A DNA stretch of 64,000 nt from Nocardia goodfellowii (GTDB lineage Bacteria > Actinomycetota > Actinomycetes > Mycobacteriales > Mycobacteriaceae): positions 7,130,001 through 7,194,000 of the forward strand of contig NZ_JAGGMR010000001.1 in the NCBI RefSeq assembly GCF_017875645.1, written 5' to 3'. A program made the position numbers and the translations under genes. Below are positions 26,674 to 34,411 of this stretch, one piece after another (the stretch's first letter is position 1; every line of letters begins with the position of its first letter). The notes below the pieces were generated by a model. That model saw only the letters and a program-made list of their open reading frames with translations, did no database searches and had not been told where the DNA came from.

Positions 26674-28047
26674 ATGACCGCGAAATCCCGCAAGCAGATC
26701 CACCTCGCCGCACACTTCCCCGGCGTCAACAACACCACCGTCTGGGCCGACCCCGAGTCCAAGAGCCAGATCGAATTCTCCTCGTTCGTACACCTGGCCC
26801 GCACGGCCGAACGCGGCCTATTCGATTTCTTCTTCCTCGCCGAGGGGCTGCGGCTCCGCGAACACCGCGACCGCATCCACGACCTGGACGTGGTGGGCCG
26901 CCCCGACACCTTCACCGTGCTCAACGCGCTCGCCGGGGTCACCGACAAGCTGGGCCTGGCCGGCACCATCAACACCACCTTCAACGAACCGTTCGAACTG
27001 GCCAAACAGTTCGCTTCGCTCGATCACCTCTCGGGCGGCCGGGCGGCATGGAACGCGGTCACCTCGTCGGACGCCTTCACCGGCGAGAACTTTCGCCGCG
27101 GCGGCTTTCTGGAGCACAGCCAGCGCTATCAGCGCGCCGCCGAGGTGGTGGCGGCGACCCGGGCACTGTGGGACAGCTGGCCCGACGACGCACCGGTGGT
27201 GGATCGCGCGGCGGGCGTGTTCGCACATGATGTCGCCGAAACCGTCTTCCGCAGTTCGCAATTCGACATTTCGGGCCGTTTCGTCCTGCCGCCGAGCCCG
27301 CAGGGCTACCCGGTGCAGTTGCAGGCCGGGGATTCCGACGACGGCCGGGAATTCGGGGCGGCCACCGCCGATGCCATCTTCACCGGTCACGGCACCCTCG
27401 AAGCCGGACAGCGCTTCTACACCGACATCAAGGGGCGGCTCGCGAAATACGGTCGTACACCGGAGGAATTGAAGATTCTGCCCGCCGCCACCTTCGTGCT
27501 CGGCGACACCGAGACCGAGGCGCACGAGCGGGCCCGGCACATCCGCCTGCAACAGGTGGGGCCACAGACCGCCATCGCGTTCCTCGAACAGGTCTGGGGC
27601 CGTGACTTTTCCGGCTACGACCCGGACGGCCCGCTGCCCGAGGTCGAACCGGCTGACAATGCCAACATCACCCGCGGGCGGGTGCGGCACGCGAAGGATC
27701 CGCGCGCGGTCGCCGAGGCCTGGCGCGCCAAGGCGGCGGCGGAGAAGCTGTCGATCCGCGAACTGATCATCGAGGTCACCGCCCGGCAGCAGTTCATCGG
27801 TACGCCCGCTCAGGTGGCCGCGCAGATCGACGAGTACGTGCAGGCCGACGCGGCCGACGGTTTCATCCTCGTCCCGCACCTGACCCCCGGTGGACTCGAC
27901 GAATTCGTCGACCGCGTCGTCCCGGAGTTGCAGGAGCGCGGCAGTTTCCGCACCGAGTACACCGGGTCGACCCTGCGAGAACACCTCGGCCTGCGCCATC
28001 CCCGTCAGTCCCGCCACACCGTCCACGAAGGAGCCCGCGCGTCATGA
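26674..28047 (+). CDS. NtaA/SnaA/DszA family FMN-dependent monooxygenase
   Basis: 457-residue FMNH2-dependent monooxygenase. Evidence is the N-terminal IHLAAHFPGVNNTTVWADP, GLFDFFFLAEGLRL, the SGGRAAWNAVTSSD core segment (NAVTS is characteristic of the nitrilotriacetate/dibenzothiophene-sulfone monooxygenase group), ALWDSWPDDA, and GTPAQVAAQIDEYV near the C-terminus. Such enzymes oxidise organosulfur, amine or polyketide substrates with reduced flavin from a separate reductase; no flavin reductase gene is visible nearby. The stop overlaps the DUF1684 gene by 4 bases. Confidence 0.9.
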   Translation: MTAKSRKQIHLAAHFPGVNNTTVWADPESKSQIEFSSFVHLARTAERGLFDFFFLAEGLRLREHRDRIHDLDVVGRPDTFTVLNALAGVTDKLGLAGTINTTFNEPFELAKQFASLDHLSGGRAAWNAVTSSDAFTGENFRRGGFLEHSQRYQRAAEVVAATRALWDSWPDDAPVVDRAAGVFAHDVAETVFRSSQFDISGRFVLPPSPQGYPVQLQAGDSDDGREFGAATADAIFTGHGTLEAGQRFYTDIKGRLAKYGRTPEELKILPAATFVLGDTETEAHERARHIRLQQVGPQTAIAFLEQVWGRDFSGYDPDGPLPEVEPADNANITRGRVRHAKDPRAVAEAWRAKAAAEKLSIRELIIEVTARQQFIGTPAQVAAQIDEYVQADAADGFILVPHLTPGGLDEFVDRVVPELQERGSFRTEYTGSTLREHLGLRHPRQSRHTVHEGARAS

Positions 28048-28868
28048 CCACGACCACCAGCACCGCCCCCGCCACCGAATTCGACACCGCCTGGGCGCTG
28101 TGGCACCACGCCCGGGAGGAGCAGCTGCGGGACCCGCTGGGCTTCCTGAGCCTCACCGCCCTGCATTGGCTCACCGACCAGCCCGAACGCCTGGACGACC
28201 TGCCCGGCACCTGGTGGGTGACCGACAACAAGGTCTTCATCACCGCCCAGCCCGGCGACCGCCTGGAGTTCGACGGCGCGGGCATCGCCGGGGTGCAGAT
28301 CCTCGCCCCGGCCGAAGGCGCGCCCGGACTCGAAGTGCGGCACGGGGACCGGATCCTCGAGGTGATCCGCCGCACCGGCCACTATGCCGTGCGGGTCCAC
28401 GATCCGGCGGCACCGGCACTGCTCACCTTCGACGGCATCCCGGCCTACGCACCGGACCCGCGCTGGGTCGTGACCGGCCGCTACCGGCCCTTCGACACGC
28501 CGCGCACCCTCACCACCGGCGCGGTCGTCGACGGGCTCGAACATCACCACACCGCCACCGGCACCATCGAATTCACGATCGGCGCGGTCACCGAGCAGGT
28601 GGTGGTCTTCGGCCACGGTGACGATCTGCGCGTGCTGTTCACCGACGCGACCAGTGGCGTGACCACCTACCCCGCGGCCCGTGCGCTCTCGATCGGCACG
28701 CCGGACCCGGACGGCACGGTCCGGCTGGACTTCAACCGCTCGGCGAACCTCCCGTGCGCCTTCACCGATTTCGCGACCTGCCCGATCGCGCCCGCGCAGA
28801 ACCGGCTGCGCGTCGCCATCGAGGCGGGCGAGCAGCAGCCGAAGCCGGGGGCGGGTGATCAGCTGTGA
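28044..28868 (+). CDS. DUF1684 domain protein
   Basis: 274-residue protein of the DUF1684 family, of unknown biochemical function. The diagnostic C-terminal block is present: LDFNRSANLPCAFTDFATC (about residues 230-250), followed by PAQNRLRVAIEAGE. The N-terminal WALWHHAREEQLRDPLGFLSL is also typical. DUF1684 proteins are often single genes, so finding one embedded among LLM monooxygenases with overlaps on both sides is informative. It probably acts on the same substrate or an intermediate. No signal peptide. Confidence 0.88.
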   Translation: MTTTTSTAPATEFDTAWALWHHAREEQLRDPLGFLSLTALHWLTDQPERLDDLPGTWWVTDNKVFITAQPGDRLEFDGAGIAGVQILAPAEGAPGLEVRHGDRILEVIRRTGHYAVRVHDPAAPALLTFDGIPAYAPDPRWVVTGRYRPFDTPRTLTTGAVVDGLEHHHTATGTIEFTIGAVTEQVVVFGHGDDLRVLFTDATSGVTTYPAARALSIGTPDPDGTVRLDFNRSANLPCAFTDFATCPIAPAQNRLRVAIEAGEQQPKPGAGDQL

Positions 28869-30016
28869 GCGTCCCGCTATCGATCCTGGATCTGTCCCCG
28901 ATCAGTGCCGGCTCCACCCCCCAGCAGGCGCTGCGCAACACCATCGATCTCGCCCAGCACGCCGAACAGTGGGGTTACCACCGGTATTGGCTGGCCGAAC
29001 ACCATTTCGTCTCGGTCGCGAGTTCGTCCTCGATCACCCTGATCGGGCTGGTCGCCGCGGCCACCTCCCGGATCCGGGTCGGGTCGGCGGCGGTTCAGGT
29101 GGGTCACCACACCTCGGCGTCGATCGTGGAGGCGTTCGGCACCATCGACGCGCTCTACCCGGGGCGGCTCGATCTCGGGCTGGGACGGTCCGGTCATCGG
29201 AGGGCGCAATTCGGTGCGGAGCCGACCCATCCCAAGCGCGAGCGGCCGCTGGTGGACACCGCGACCGGACGCACCGAGGTCCGCGACGGTGTGGTGATAC
29301 CGCCGCCGTTCGATCCCCGGCGGGTCGCGGATCGCTCGAAGTATCTCGCGGGCCTGCACGCGCTGCATCAGGAGGGCGCGCAACCGCAGGACTTCGCCGA
29401 ACAGGTAGACGACATCCGCGCGCTACTGGCGGGCACCTACCGGACGCCGGACGGGTTCGCGCTGCACGCGGTCCCGGGCGAAGGCGCGCAGGTCGAGGTG
29501 TGGTTGTTCGGCAGTTCGGCGGGGGTGAGCGCGGAAATCGCCGGCCGCCTCGGTCTTCCGTTCGCGGCGGCCTACCACGTCGCGCCGGGGACCGCGCTGG
29601 ACGCGGTCGAGTCCTACCGCGCGGCTTTCCAGCCCTCGGCGCAGCTGGCCGAGCCGTACGTGGTGGTCTCGGCGGACGTCGTGGTTGCCGAAACAGACAC
29701 GGCCGCAAAACATTTGGCGTCCACCTACGGCCATTGGGTGCACGGCATCCGGAGCGGGGCGGGCGCGCCGGAATACCCCGATCCCGGCACCGCCGGGCCG
29801 CTCACGGCCGATCAGGCTCGCTTGGTGGCGGACCGGACGACGACCCAATTCGTCGGTTCGCCCAACACGGTGAGCGAGCGCCTGGCCGCACTGCAGCGGG
29901 TCAGCGGCGCGGACGAACTGCTGGTCACCAGCGTCACCCATGCGCACGCCGACCGGCTGGAGTCGCACCGGTTGCTCGCCGAGGCCTGGAGCGTTCGCGC
30001 CGCCCGCGCCGCCTGA
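28865..30016 (+). CDS. LLM class flavin-dependent monooxygenase, MsnO8-like (last gene of operon)
   Basis: 383-residue luciferase-like protein. VPLSILDLSPISAGSTPQQAL at the N-terminus (key LSILDLSPI), YHRYWLAEHHFV, AGTSRIRVGS-like AATSRIRVGSAAVQ, and the central YPGRLDLGLGRSG are typical of the MsnO8 subgroup. C-terminal FVGSPNTVSERLAALQ is the usual LLM ending. It starts with a GTG that overlaps the DUF1684 stop. A hairpin 13 bases downstream ends the operon. It is the fourth LLM-type enzyme in the same transcript. Confidence 0.9.
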   Translation: MSVPLSILDLSPISAGSTPQQALRNTIDLAQHAEQWGYHRYWLAEHHFVSVASSSSITLIGLVAAATSRIRVGSAAVQVGHHTSASIVEAFGTIDALYPGRLDLGLGRSGHRRAQFGAEPTHPKRERPLVDTATGRTEVRDGVVIPPPFDPRRVADRSKYLAGLHALHQEGAQPQDFAEQVDDIRALLAGTYRTPDGFALHAVPGEGAQVEVWLFGSSAGVSAEIAGRLGLPFAAAYHVAPGTALDAVESYRAAFQPSAQLAEPYVVVSADVVVAETDTAAKHLASTYGHWVHGIRSGAGAPEYPDPGTAGPLTADQARLVADRTTTQFVGSPNTVSERLAALQRVSGADELLVTSVTHAHADRLESHRLLAEAWSVRAARAA

Positions 30017-30028
30017 GCCCTGCGCGCG

Positions 30029-30058
30029 ATGCCCAGACCCTTTGCGGGGCCTGGGCAT
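30029..30058. terminator. Hairpin between the LLM operon and metF (convergent)
   Basis: ATGCCCAG (30029-30036) pairs with CTGGGCAT (30051-30058), extended by a partial CC/GG match inside; the loop is TTTGCG-like. It lies between two convergent stops and can serve both strands. Confidence 0.65.
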
Positions 30059-30142
30059 TCGTGTGCAGGGCCACTGGGGCGTGGCGCCGAATGACCGGCG
30101 CGTTCTGTTCCGGCAGCAACCAGGCGCAGGGGATTCGGAGCC

Positions 30143-31114
30143 TCAGGCGCTGAGCGGCGCGGCCGTCACGCCGTATCCCAGGTTGGTGAGCACCTCGCTG
30201 GTCGCCTTCGCGAAATTCAGGGTGATGAAGTGCAGGCACGGCGCGCCCTCGTCGATCAGACGCTGCCCCATCTCGGTCGCGATCTCGATGCCGACCTCGC
30301 GCACCGCCGCCCGGTTCTCCTCCGAACCGTCACCGGCGGCCCGGTGCAACCGCTCCAGGACGTGTCCGGGCAGCGGACGGCCGCACAGCTCCTCGGCGCG
30401 CGCGACGGTGCGCAGCGAGGTGACGGGCATCAACTCGGGAATGATCGGCTTCTCCGCCTCGACCGGGTCGAACGCGGCCAGCCGATCCCGCAGGCGCAGA
30501 TAGTGTTCGACGTCGAAGAACATCTGGGTGATCGAATACTCCGCCCCCGCGCGCAGCTTCGCGGCCAGGAACTCGGTGTCGTGCTCCAGGCTCGGCGACC
30601 GGTGATGGCCCTGCGGGAACGAGGCGACCCCGACATGGAAGTCGCCGAGATCGCGCACGATGCGCACCAGTTCCTCGGCGTATGCCACGCCCTGCGGGTG
30701 TTTTTCCCACTCGCCCAGCGGATCGCCCGGCGGATCACCGCGCAGCACCAGGATGTTCTTGATTCCCGAGTCGGCGTAAGCACCGACCAGTGAGCGCAAC
30801 TCGGCGACGCTGTGCCCGACCGCGGTCAGGTGGGCCACCGGCAGCAGAATCGTCTCCTGTGCCAGCTGACCGGTCACCCGCACGGTGCGGTCGCGCGTGG
30901 ACCCGCCCGCGCCATAGGTCATGGACACGAAGGCGGGATGCATGCGCTCGAATTCGCGCACCGCTCGCCACAGCCGGGCCTCGGCGGCGGCGTCGCGCGG
31001 CGGGTTGAATTCCACCGAGAACGGCACGGCACGGCCCCCCTGCGCCCGCAAGCTCTGTACAACCGAAGGGGTTCCAGAGACGTTCGGTGGCCGCCGCAAG
31101 TCATCGAAAGTCAC
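30143..31114 (-). CDS. metF: Methylenetetrahydrofolate reductase
   Basis: 323-residue enzyme that reduces 5,10-methylene-THF to 5-methyl-THF, the methyl donor for methionine synthesis. The TIM-barrel signatures are FSVEFNPPRD (catalytic Glu near the N-terminus), SMTYGAGGST, NILVLRGDPPGDP, AEYSITQMFFD and a C-terminal HFITLNFAKAT. GTG start. The Mtb counterpart Rv2172c occupies the same site between lppM and idsA2. Here it ends tail to tail with the SAM-riboswitch operon, so two methionine/SAM-linked units are adjacent. It is divergent from idsA2 across a 210-base promoter region. Confidence 0.93.
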   Translation of the reverse strand: MTFDDLRRPPNVSGTPSVVQSLRAQGGRAVPFSVEFNPPRDAAAEARLWRAVREFERMHPAFVSMTYGAGGSTRDRTVRVTGQLAQETILLPVAHLTAVGHSVAELRSLVGAYADSGIKNILVLRGDPPGDPLGEWEKHPQGVAYAEELVRIVRDLGDFHVGVASFPQGHHRSPSLEHDTEFLAAKLRAGAEYSITQMFFDVEHYLRLRDRLAAFDPVEAEKPIIPELMPVTSLRTVARAEELCGRPLPGHVLERLHRAAGDGSEENRAAVREVGIEIATEMGQRLIDEGAPCLHFITLNFAKATSEVLTNLGYGVTAAPLSA

Positions 31115-31324
31115 CGGTCCAGTGTAGGGGGACCTGCACGTTCGACCTATTTCCTCCCAAATGGCGGGAAAAAGAGGGAACCCGCGCGACGCCGGTCAGC
31201 AGGGGCGCGCGTATCATTTTACTGGGCAGTACCCTCGCGGTGACCTGGTTGATATCCCGCCTCGGCCCCGAGCCCAAAACACCGACTTCCGCCGTGCTGG
31301 CACCAGTGCGGCCCGTGATCCACC

Positions 31325-32503
31325 TTGGAGGATGCCCTGTCCGCCGGACCAGGTACCCCGACCAGAACCCTGCCGTCGGCGGCCAACGGATCAGCCGAGG
31401 TGCACGGGGCGGCCTCCGCTACTCCCCAACTGGGCACACCCGGTTTCGTCACCGCCGTGGAAAAGGCTCTCACCGAGTTCTTCGCCGCCAAGCGCGCGAC
31501 CGTCGACCCGCTGGGCGTCCCGTTCATCGAATCCGCCGAAGCGCTCGAGTTGTTCGTGCTGCGCGGCGGCAAACGCACCCGTCCGGCTTTCGCCTGGACC
31601 GGGTGGCTCGGCGCGGGCGGGACTTCGGACAGCCCCGAGGCAACCGCGGTACTGAGCGCCTGCGCCGCACTCGAACTGGTGCAGGCCTGCGCGCTGATCC
31701 ACGACGACATCATCGACTCCTCCCGCACCCGCCGCCGTTTTCCGACCGTGCACGTCGACTTCGAACAGCGGCACCGCGAACGCGGCTGGGCCGGGGACTC
31801 CGCGCACTTCGGCAGCAGTGTCGCCATCCTCATCGGGGATCTGGCCCTGGCCTGGGCCGACGACATGGTCCACGCCTCCGGCCTGGACGACGCCGCCATC
31901 GGCCGATTCGCCCCGGTGTGGGCGCTGATGCGCACCGAGGTGCTGGGCGGGCAGTTGCTCGACATCAACGGTGAAGCCGGCGGCGACGACTCGGTCGAGG
32001 CCGCGCTGCGCATCAACCGGTACAAGACCGCCGCCTATACCGTGGAGCGGCCGTTGCACCTGGGCGCCGCCATCGCCGACGCCGACGCCGGACTGTTCGA
32101 GGCCTACCGCGAGTACGGCACCGATATCGGCATCGCCTTCCAGCTGCGCGACGACCTGCTCGGCGTCTTCGGCGACCCGGCCGTCACCGGCAAACCCTCC
32201 GGCGACGATCTGCGCGAAGGCAAGCGCACGGTGCTGCTCGCCGAGGCCCTGCGCCGCGCCGACGCCACCGACGTCGCCGCCGCGAAACTGTTGCGCACCA
32301 GCATCGGCACCGATTTGAGTGCCGACGACGTGGAGCGCCTGCGCGCCGTGCTCACCGAGCTCGGCGCGGTCGACGAGGTGGAAACCCGCATCGCCGACCT
32401 CACCGAACGCGGCCTCGCCGCTATCGACAACTCATCCGCCACCGAATCCGCGAAACAGTCATTGCGCGCGATGGCACTCGCCGCAACCAGGAGGACCGCA
32501 TGA
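31325..32503 (+). CDS. idsA2: Geranylgeranyl diphosphate synthase (IdsA2-type polyprenyl synthetase)
   Basis: About 392 residues, a trans-prenyltransferase that condenses IPP with allylic diphosphates. The first Asp-rich motif is LIHDDIIDSSRTRRR (DDxxD) and the second is FQLRDDLLGVFGD (DDxxGD); GGKRTRP is the IPP-binding segment. It is highly similar to Mtb IdsA2 (Rv2173), including the GKPSGDDLREGKRTVLLAEA segment (key GKPSGDDL). Beside crtI and crtB it presumably supplies GGPP for phytoene. The start is uncertain: TTG 31325 follows an in-frame stop closely, and GTG 31400 is a shorter option. The stop overlaps the next ORF as ATGA. Confidence 0.92.
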   Translation: MEDALSAGPGTPTRTLPSAANGSAEVHGAASATPQLGTPGFVTAVEKALTEFFAAKRATVDPLGVPFIESAEALELFVLRGGKRTRPAFAWTGWLGAGGTSDSPEATAVLSACAALELVQACALIHDDIIDSSRTRRRFPTVHVDFEQRHRERGWAGDSAHFGSSVAILIGDLALAWADDMVHASGLDDAAIGRFAPVWALMRTEVLGGQLLDINGEAGGDDSVEAALRINRYKTAAYTVERPLHLGAAIADADAGLFEAYREYGTDIGIAFQLRDDLLGVFGDPAVTGKPSGDDLREGKRTVLLAEALRRADATDVAAAKLLRTSIGTDLSADDVERLRAVLTELGAVDEVETRIADLTERGLAAIDNSSATESAKQSLRAMALAATRRTA

Positions 32504-32706
32504 AAGCCGTTGTGGGACCAGCCGATCGAGTAATCACCGTCGGCACGGGCCCCGCCCCGCGCACGACCGGCAAGCGTCGTGGGAAGAGTTTCGTTCTCAC
32601 CGAGCGCCGGATCATGATGGGTGCGGCGCTGCCCACTCGCCGTGCCATCCGACTACCGAAGTCCTGCGCCGCGACGGCGACCGCCGACGAACAGACCGGC
32701 GAATAA
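32500..32706 (+). CDS. 68-residue ORF whose N-terminus mimics CrtI (possible duplication remnant)
   Basis: ATG 32500 overlaps the idsA2 stop and follows AGGAGG. The first 20 residues, MKAVVGPADRVITVGTGPAP, match the crtI N-terminus MKTVAGPTDRVVVVGAGLSG at 11 positions, but the GxGxxG FAD motif has decayed and the rest has no recognisable similarity. It ends before the hairpin at 32720-32752. It could be a relic of an ancient partial duplication of crtI, or a small protein that has kept a coupling function. Function unknown. Confidence 0.45.
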   Translation: MKAVVGPADRVITVGTGPAPRTTGKRRGKSFVLTERRIMMGAALPTRRAIRLPKSCAATATADEQTGE

Positions 32707-32719
32707 TCTGACAGTCCGA

Positions 32720-32752
32720 ATACCTCCGGCCACCCGCGGTGGTCGGAGGTAT
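32720..32752 (+). terminator. Hairpin between the 68-residue ORF and crtI
   Basis: ATACCTCCGGCCACC (32720-32734) pairs with GGTGGTCGGAGGTAT (32738-32752), with one G-T wobble and a 3-base loop. It lies 23 bases before the crtI start. It may terminate or attenuate the idsA2 transcript, or stabilise a processed crtI mRNA. Confidence 0.55.
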
Positions 32753-32775
32753 CGGCATGCGCTGAGGAGATTTCG

Positions 32776-34347
32776 ATGAAAACCGTTGCGGGACCGACTG
32801 ACCGGGTCGTCGTGGTGGGCGCAGGTCTGTCCGGGCTCGCGGCGGCGCTCTACCTGACCGGTGCCGGGCGCACGGTGACCTTGCTGGAGCGGGCCGATCA
32901 TGTCGGCGGACGGGTCGGCGTCCATCGCGGGCCCGATTACGAGATCGACTCCGGCGCAACAGTTTTGACTTTGCCCGAATTGGTCACCGATGCGCTGGCC
33001 GCGGTAGGACGCACTCCCGAGTCCTGTTCACTGCGGATCCATCGGCTCGCACCGAGCTATCACGCGCGGTTCGCCGACGGCGCCGACATCCGGGTGTTCG
33101 CCGACGCCGAAACCATGGCCGCGGAAGTCGCCCGGGTCTGCGGACCGGCCGAGGCGCGACGCTACCGGCGGCTACGCGACTGGCTAGCGCGGATCTACGC
33201 CGCCGAGTTCACCGAATTCATGGACACCAACTTCGACTCCCCGCTGGACATGGTGCGGGAGCCGCGCAAACGCGCCGCCTTGCTGGACCTGGTGCGACTC
33301 GGCGGTTTCGGCCGCCTCGGCGCTCGGGTCGGACAGATCCTCGGGGACCGGCGACTGGCGCGGTTGTTCACCTTCCAGGCGCTGTACGCGGGCCTGCCGC
33401 CCGCCGAAGCGCTCGCGGTATACGGCGCGATCCCGCATATGGACACCTCGCTCGGTGTGTACTTCCCCGAGGGCGGCATGCGGGCGGTCGCCGCCGCGAT
33501 GGCGGCGGCCTTCACCGACGCGGGCGGCACCCTCGAACTGGACACCGAAGTCGTCGGGATCGACTACGCGGGCCGGCGCGCCCGGCGCGTCTGCACCGCC
33601 GACGGGCGGGCCATCGACTGCGACGCCGTCGTGCTGACCGCCGACCTCGGTTCGATCGAACGGTTCGGCGTCCGCCGCCGGCGGTGGCTGCGCGCCTCCC
33701 CCTCGGCCGTCGTCGCGCACGGCACCGTTCCGGCCGAGGTCGCCGCGCGGTGGCCGGTGCAGGCGCACCACACCATCGACTTCGGCGCGGCCTGGGACGC
33801 CACCTTCGCTGAGCTCACCGCCCGCCGCGGCCGGTTGATGAGCGATCCGTCGCTGTTGCTGACCCGGCCCGCGCTGACCGATCCCGACCTGTTCATCGAC
33901 CGCCCGGACGGCAGGCACGAACCGTTCTCGCTGCTGGCGCCGTGCCCCAATCTGGTTGCCGCGCCGCTGGATTGGGAGCGAATCGGGCCGTCCTACCTGC
34001 GCGAGCTGCTGGCGGTGCTGGAGCAGCGCGGCTACACCGGCATCACCGCGCACTTCACCGTGGACCATCTCGACACGCCGCGCACCTGGCAGGCCAAGGG
34101 CATGCTGGCGGGCACGCCGTTCTCGGCCGCGCACGTCTTCCGACAGACCGGTCCGTTCCGTCCGCGCAACTTCCCGGCCTCCAGCGACAACGTGGTTATC
34201 GCGGGTTGCGGCACCGTCCCGGGCGTCGGCGTGCCCACGGTGCTGCTGTCCGGAAAACTGGCGGCAACCCGGATTACCGGCGACGTGTCGCCTGCTTCGG
34301 GTGAAACCGCACCTACCATGGCGCTAGGGTTCCCAGCGAAGCATTAA
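32776..34347 (+). CDS. crtI: Phytoene desaturase
   Basis: 523-residue FAD-dependent carotenoid desaturase that converts phytoene towards lycopene. The N-terminal FAD motif is VVVVGAGLSGLAAALYLTGAG, followed by LLERADHVGGRVG. Central YAGLPPAEALAVYGAIPHMDTS and VYFPEGGMRAVAAAMA match CrtI, and the C-terminal FAD motif is NVVIAGCGTVPGVGVPTVLLSGK (key GCGTVPGVGVP). The start has GAGGAG about 8 bases upstream. idsA2, crtI and crtB together cover GGPP to lycopene; no lycopene cyclase is seen in this window. Confidence 0.92.
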   Translation: MKTVAGPTDRVVVVGAGLSGLAAALYLTGAGRTVTLLERADHVGGRVGVHRGPDYEIDSGATVLTLPELVTDALAAVGRTPESCSLRIHRLAPSYHARFADGADIRVFADAETMAAEVARVCGPAEARRYRRLRDWLARIYAAEFTEFMDTNFDSPLDMVREPRKRAALLDLVRLGGFGRLGARVGQILGDRRLARLFTFQALYAGLPPAEALAVYGAIPHMDTSLGVYFPEGGMRAVAAAMAAAFTDAGGTLELDTEVVGIDYAGRRARRVCTADGRAIDCDAVVLTADLGSIERFGVRRRRWLRASPSAVVAHGTVPAEVAARWPVQAHHTIDFGAAWDATFAELTARRGRLMSDPSLLLTRPALTDPDLFIDRPDGRHEPFSLLAPCPNLVAAPLDWERIGPSYLRELLAVLEQRGYTGITAHFTVDHLDTPRTWQAKGMLAGTPFSAAHVFRQTGPFRPRNFPASSDNVVIAGCGTVPGVGVPTVLLSGKLAATRITGDVSPASGETAPTMALGFPAKH

Positions 34348-34411
34348 ACTGATCGCCGACCTATTCGCTCGCGGTTGCGACCGCTGACCTTGCCGGGGGG
34401 ACCGACACCAC

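Noticed and set aside
31115-31324. Regulatory dyad TTTCC…GGAAA between metF and idsA2
   Set aside because: Arms are short and imperfect, so it is not distinguishable from chance.
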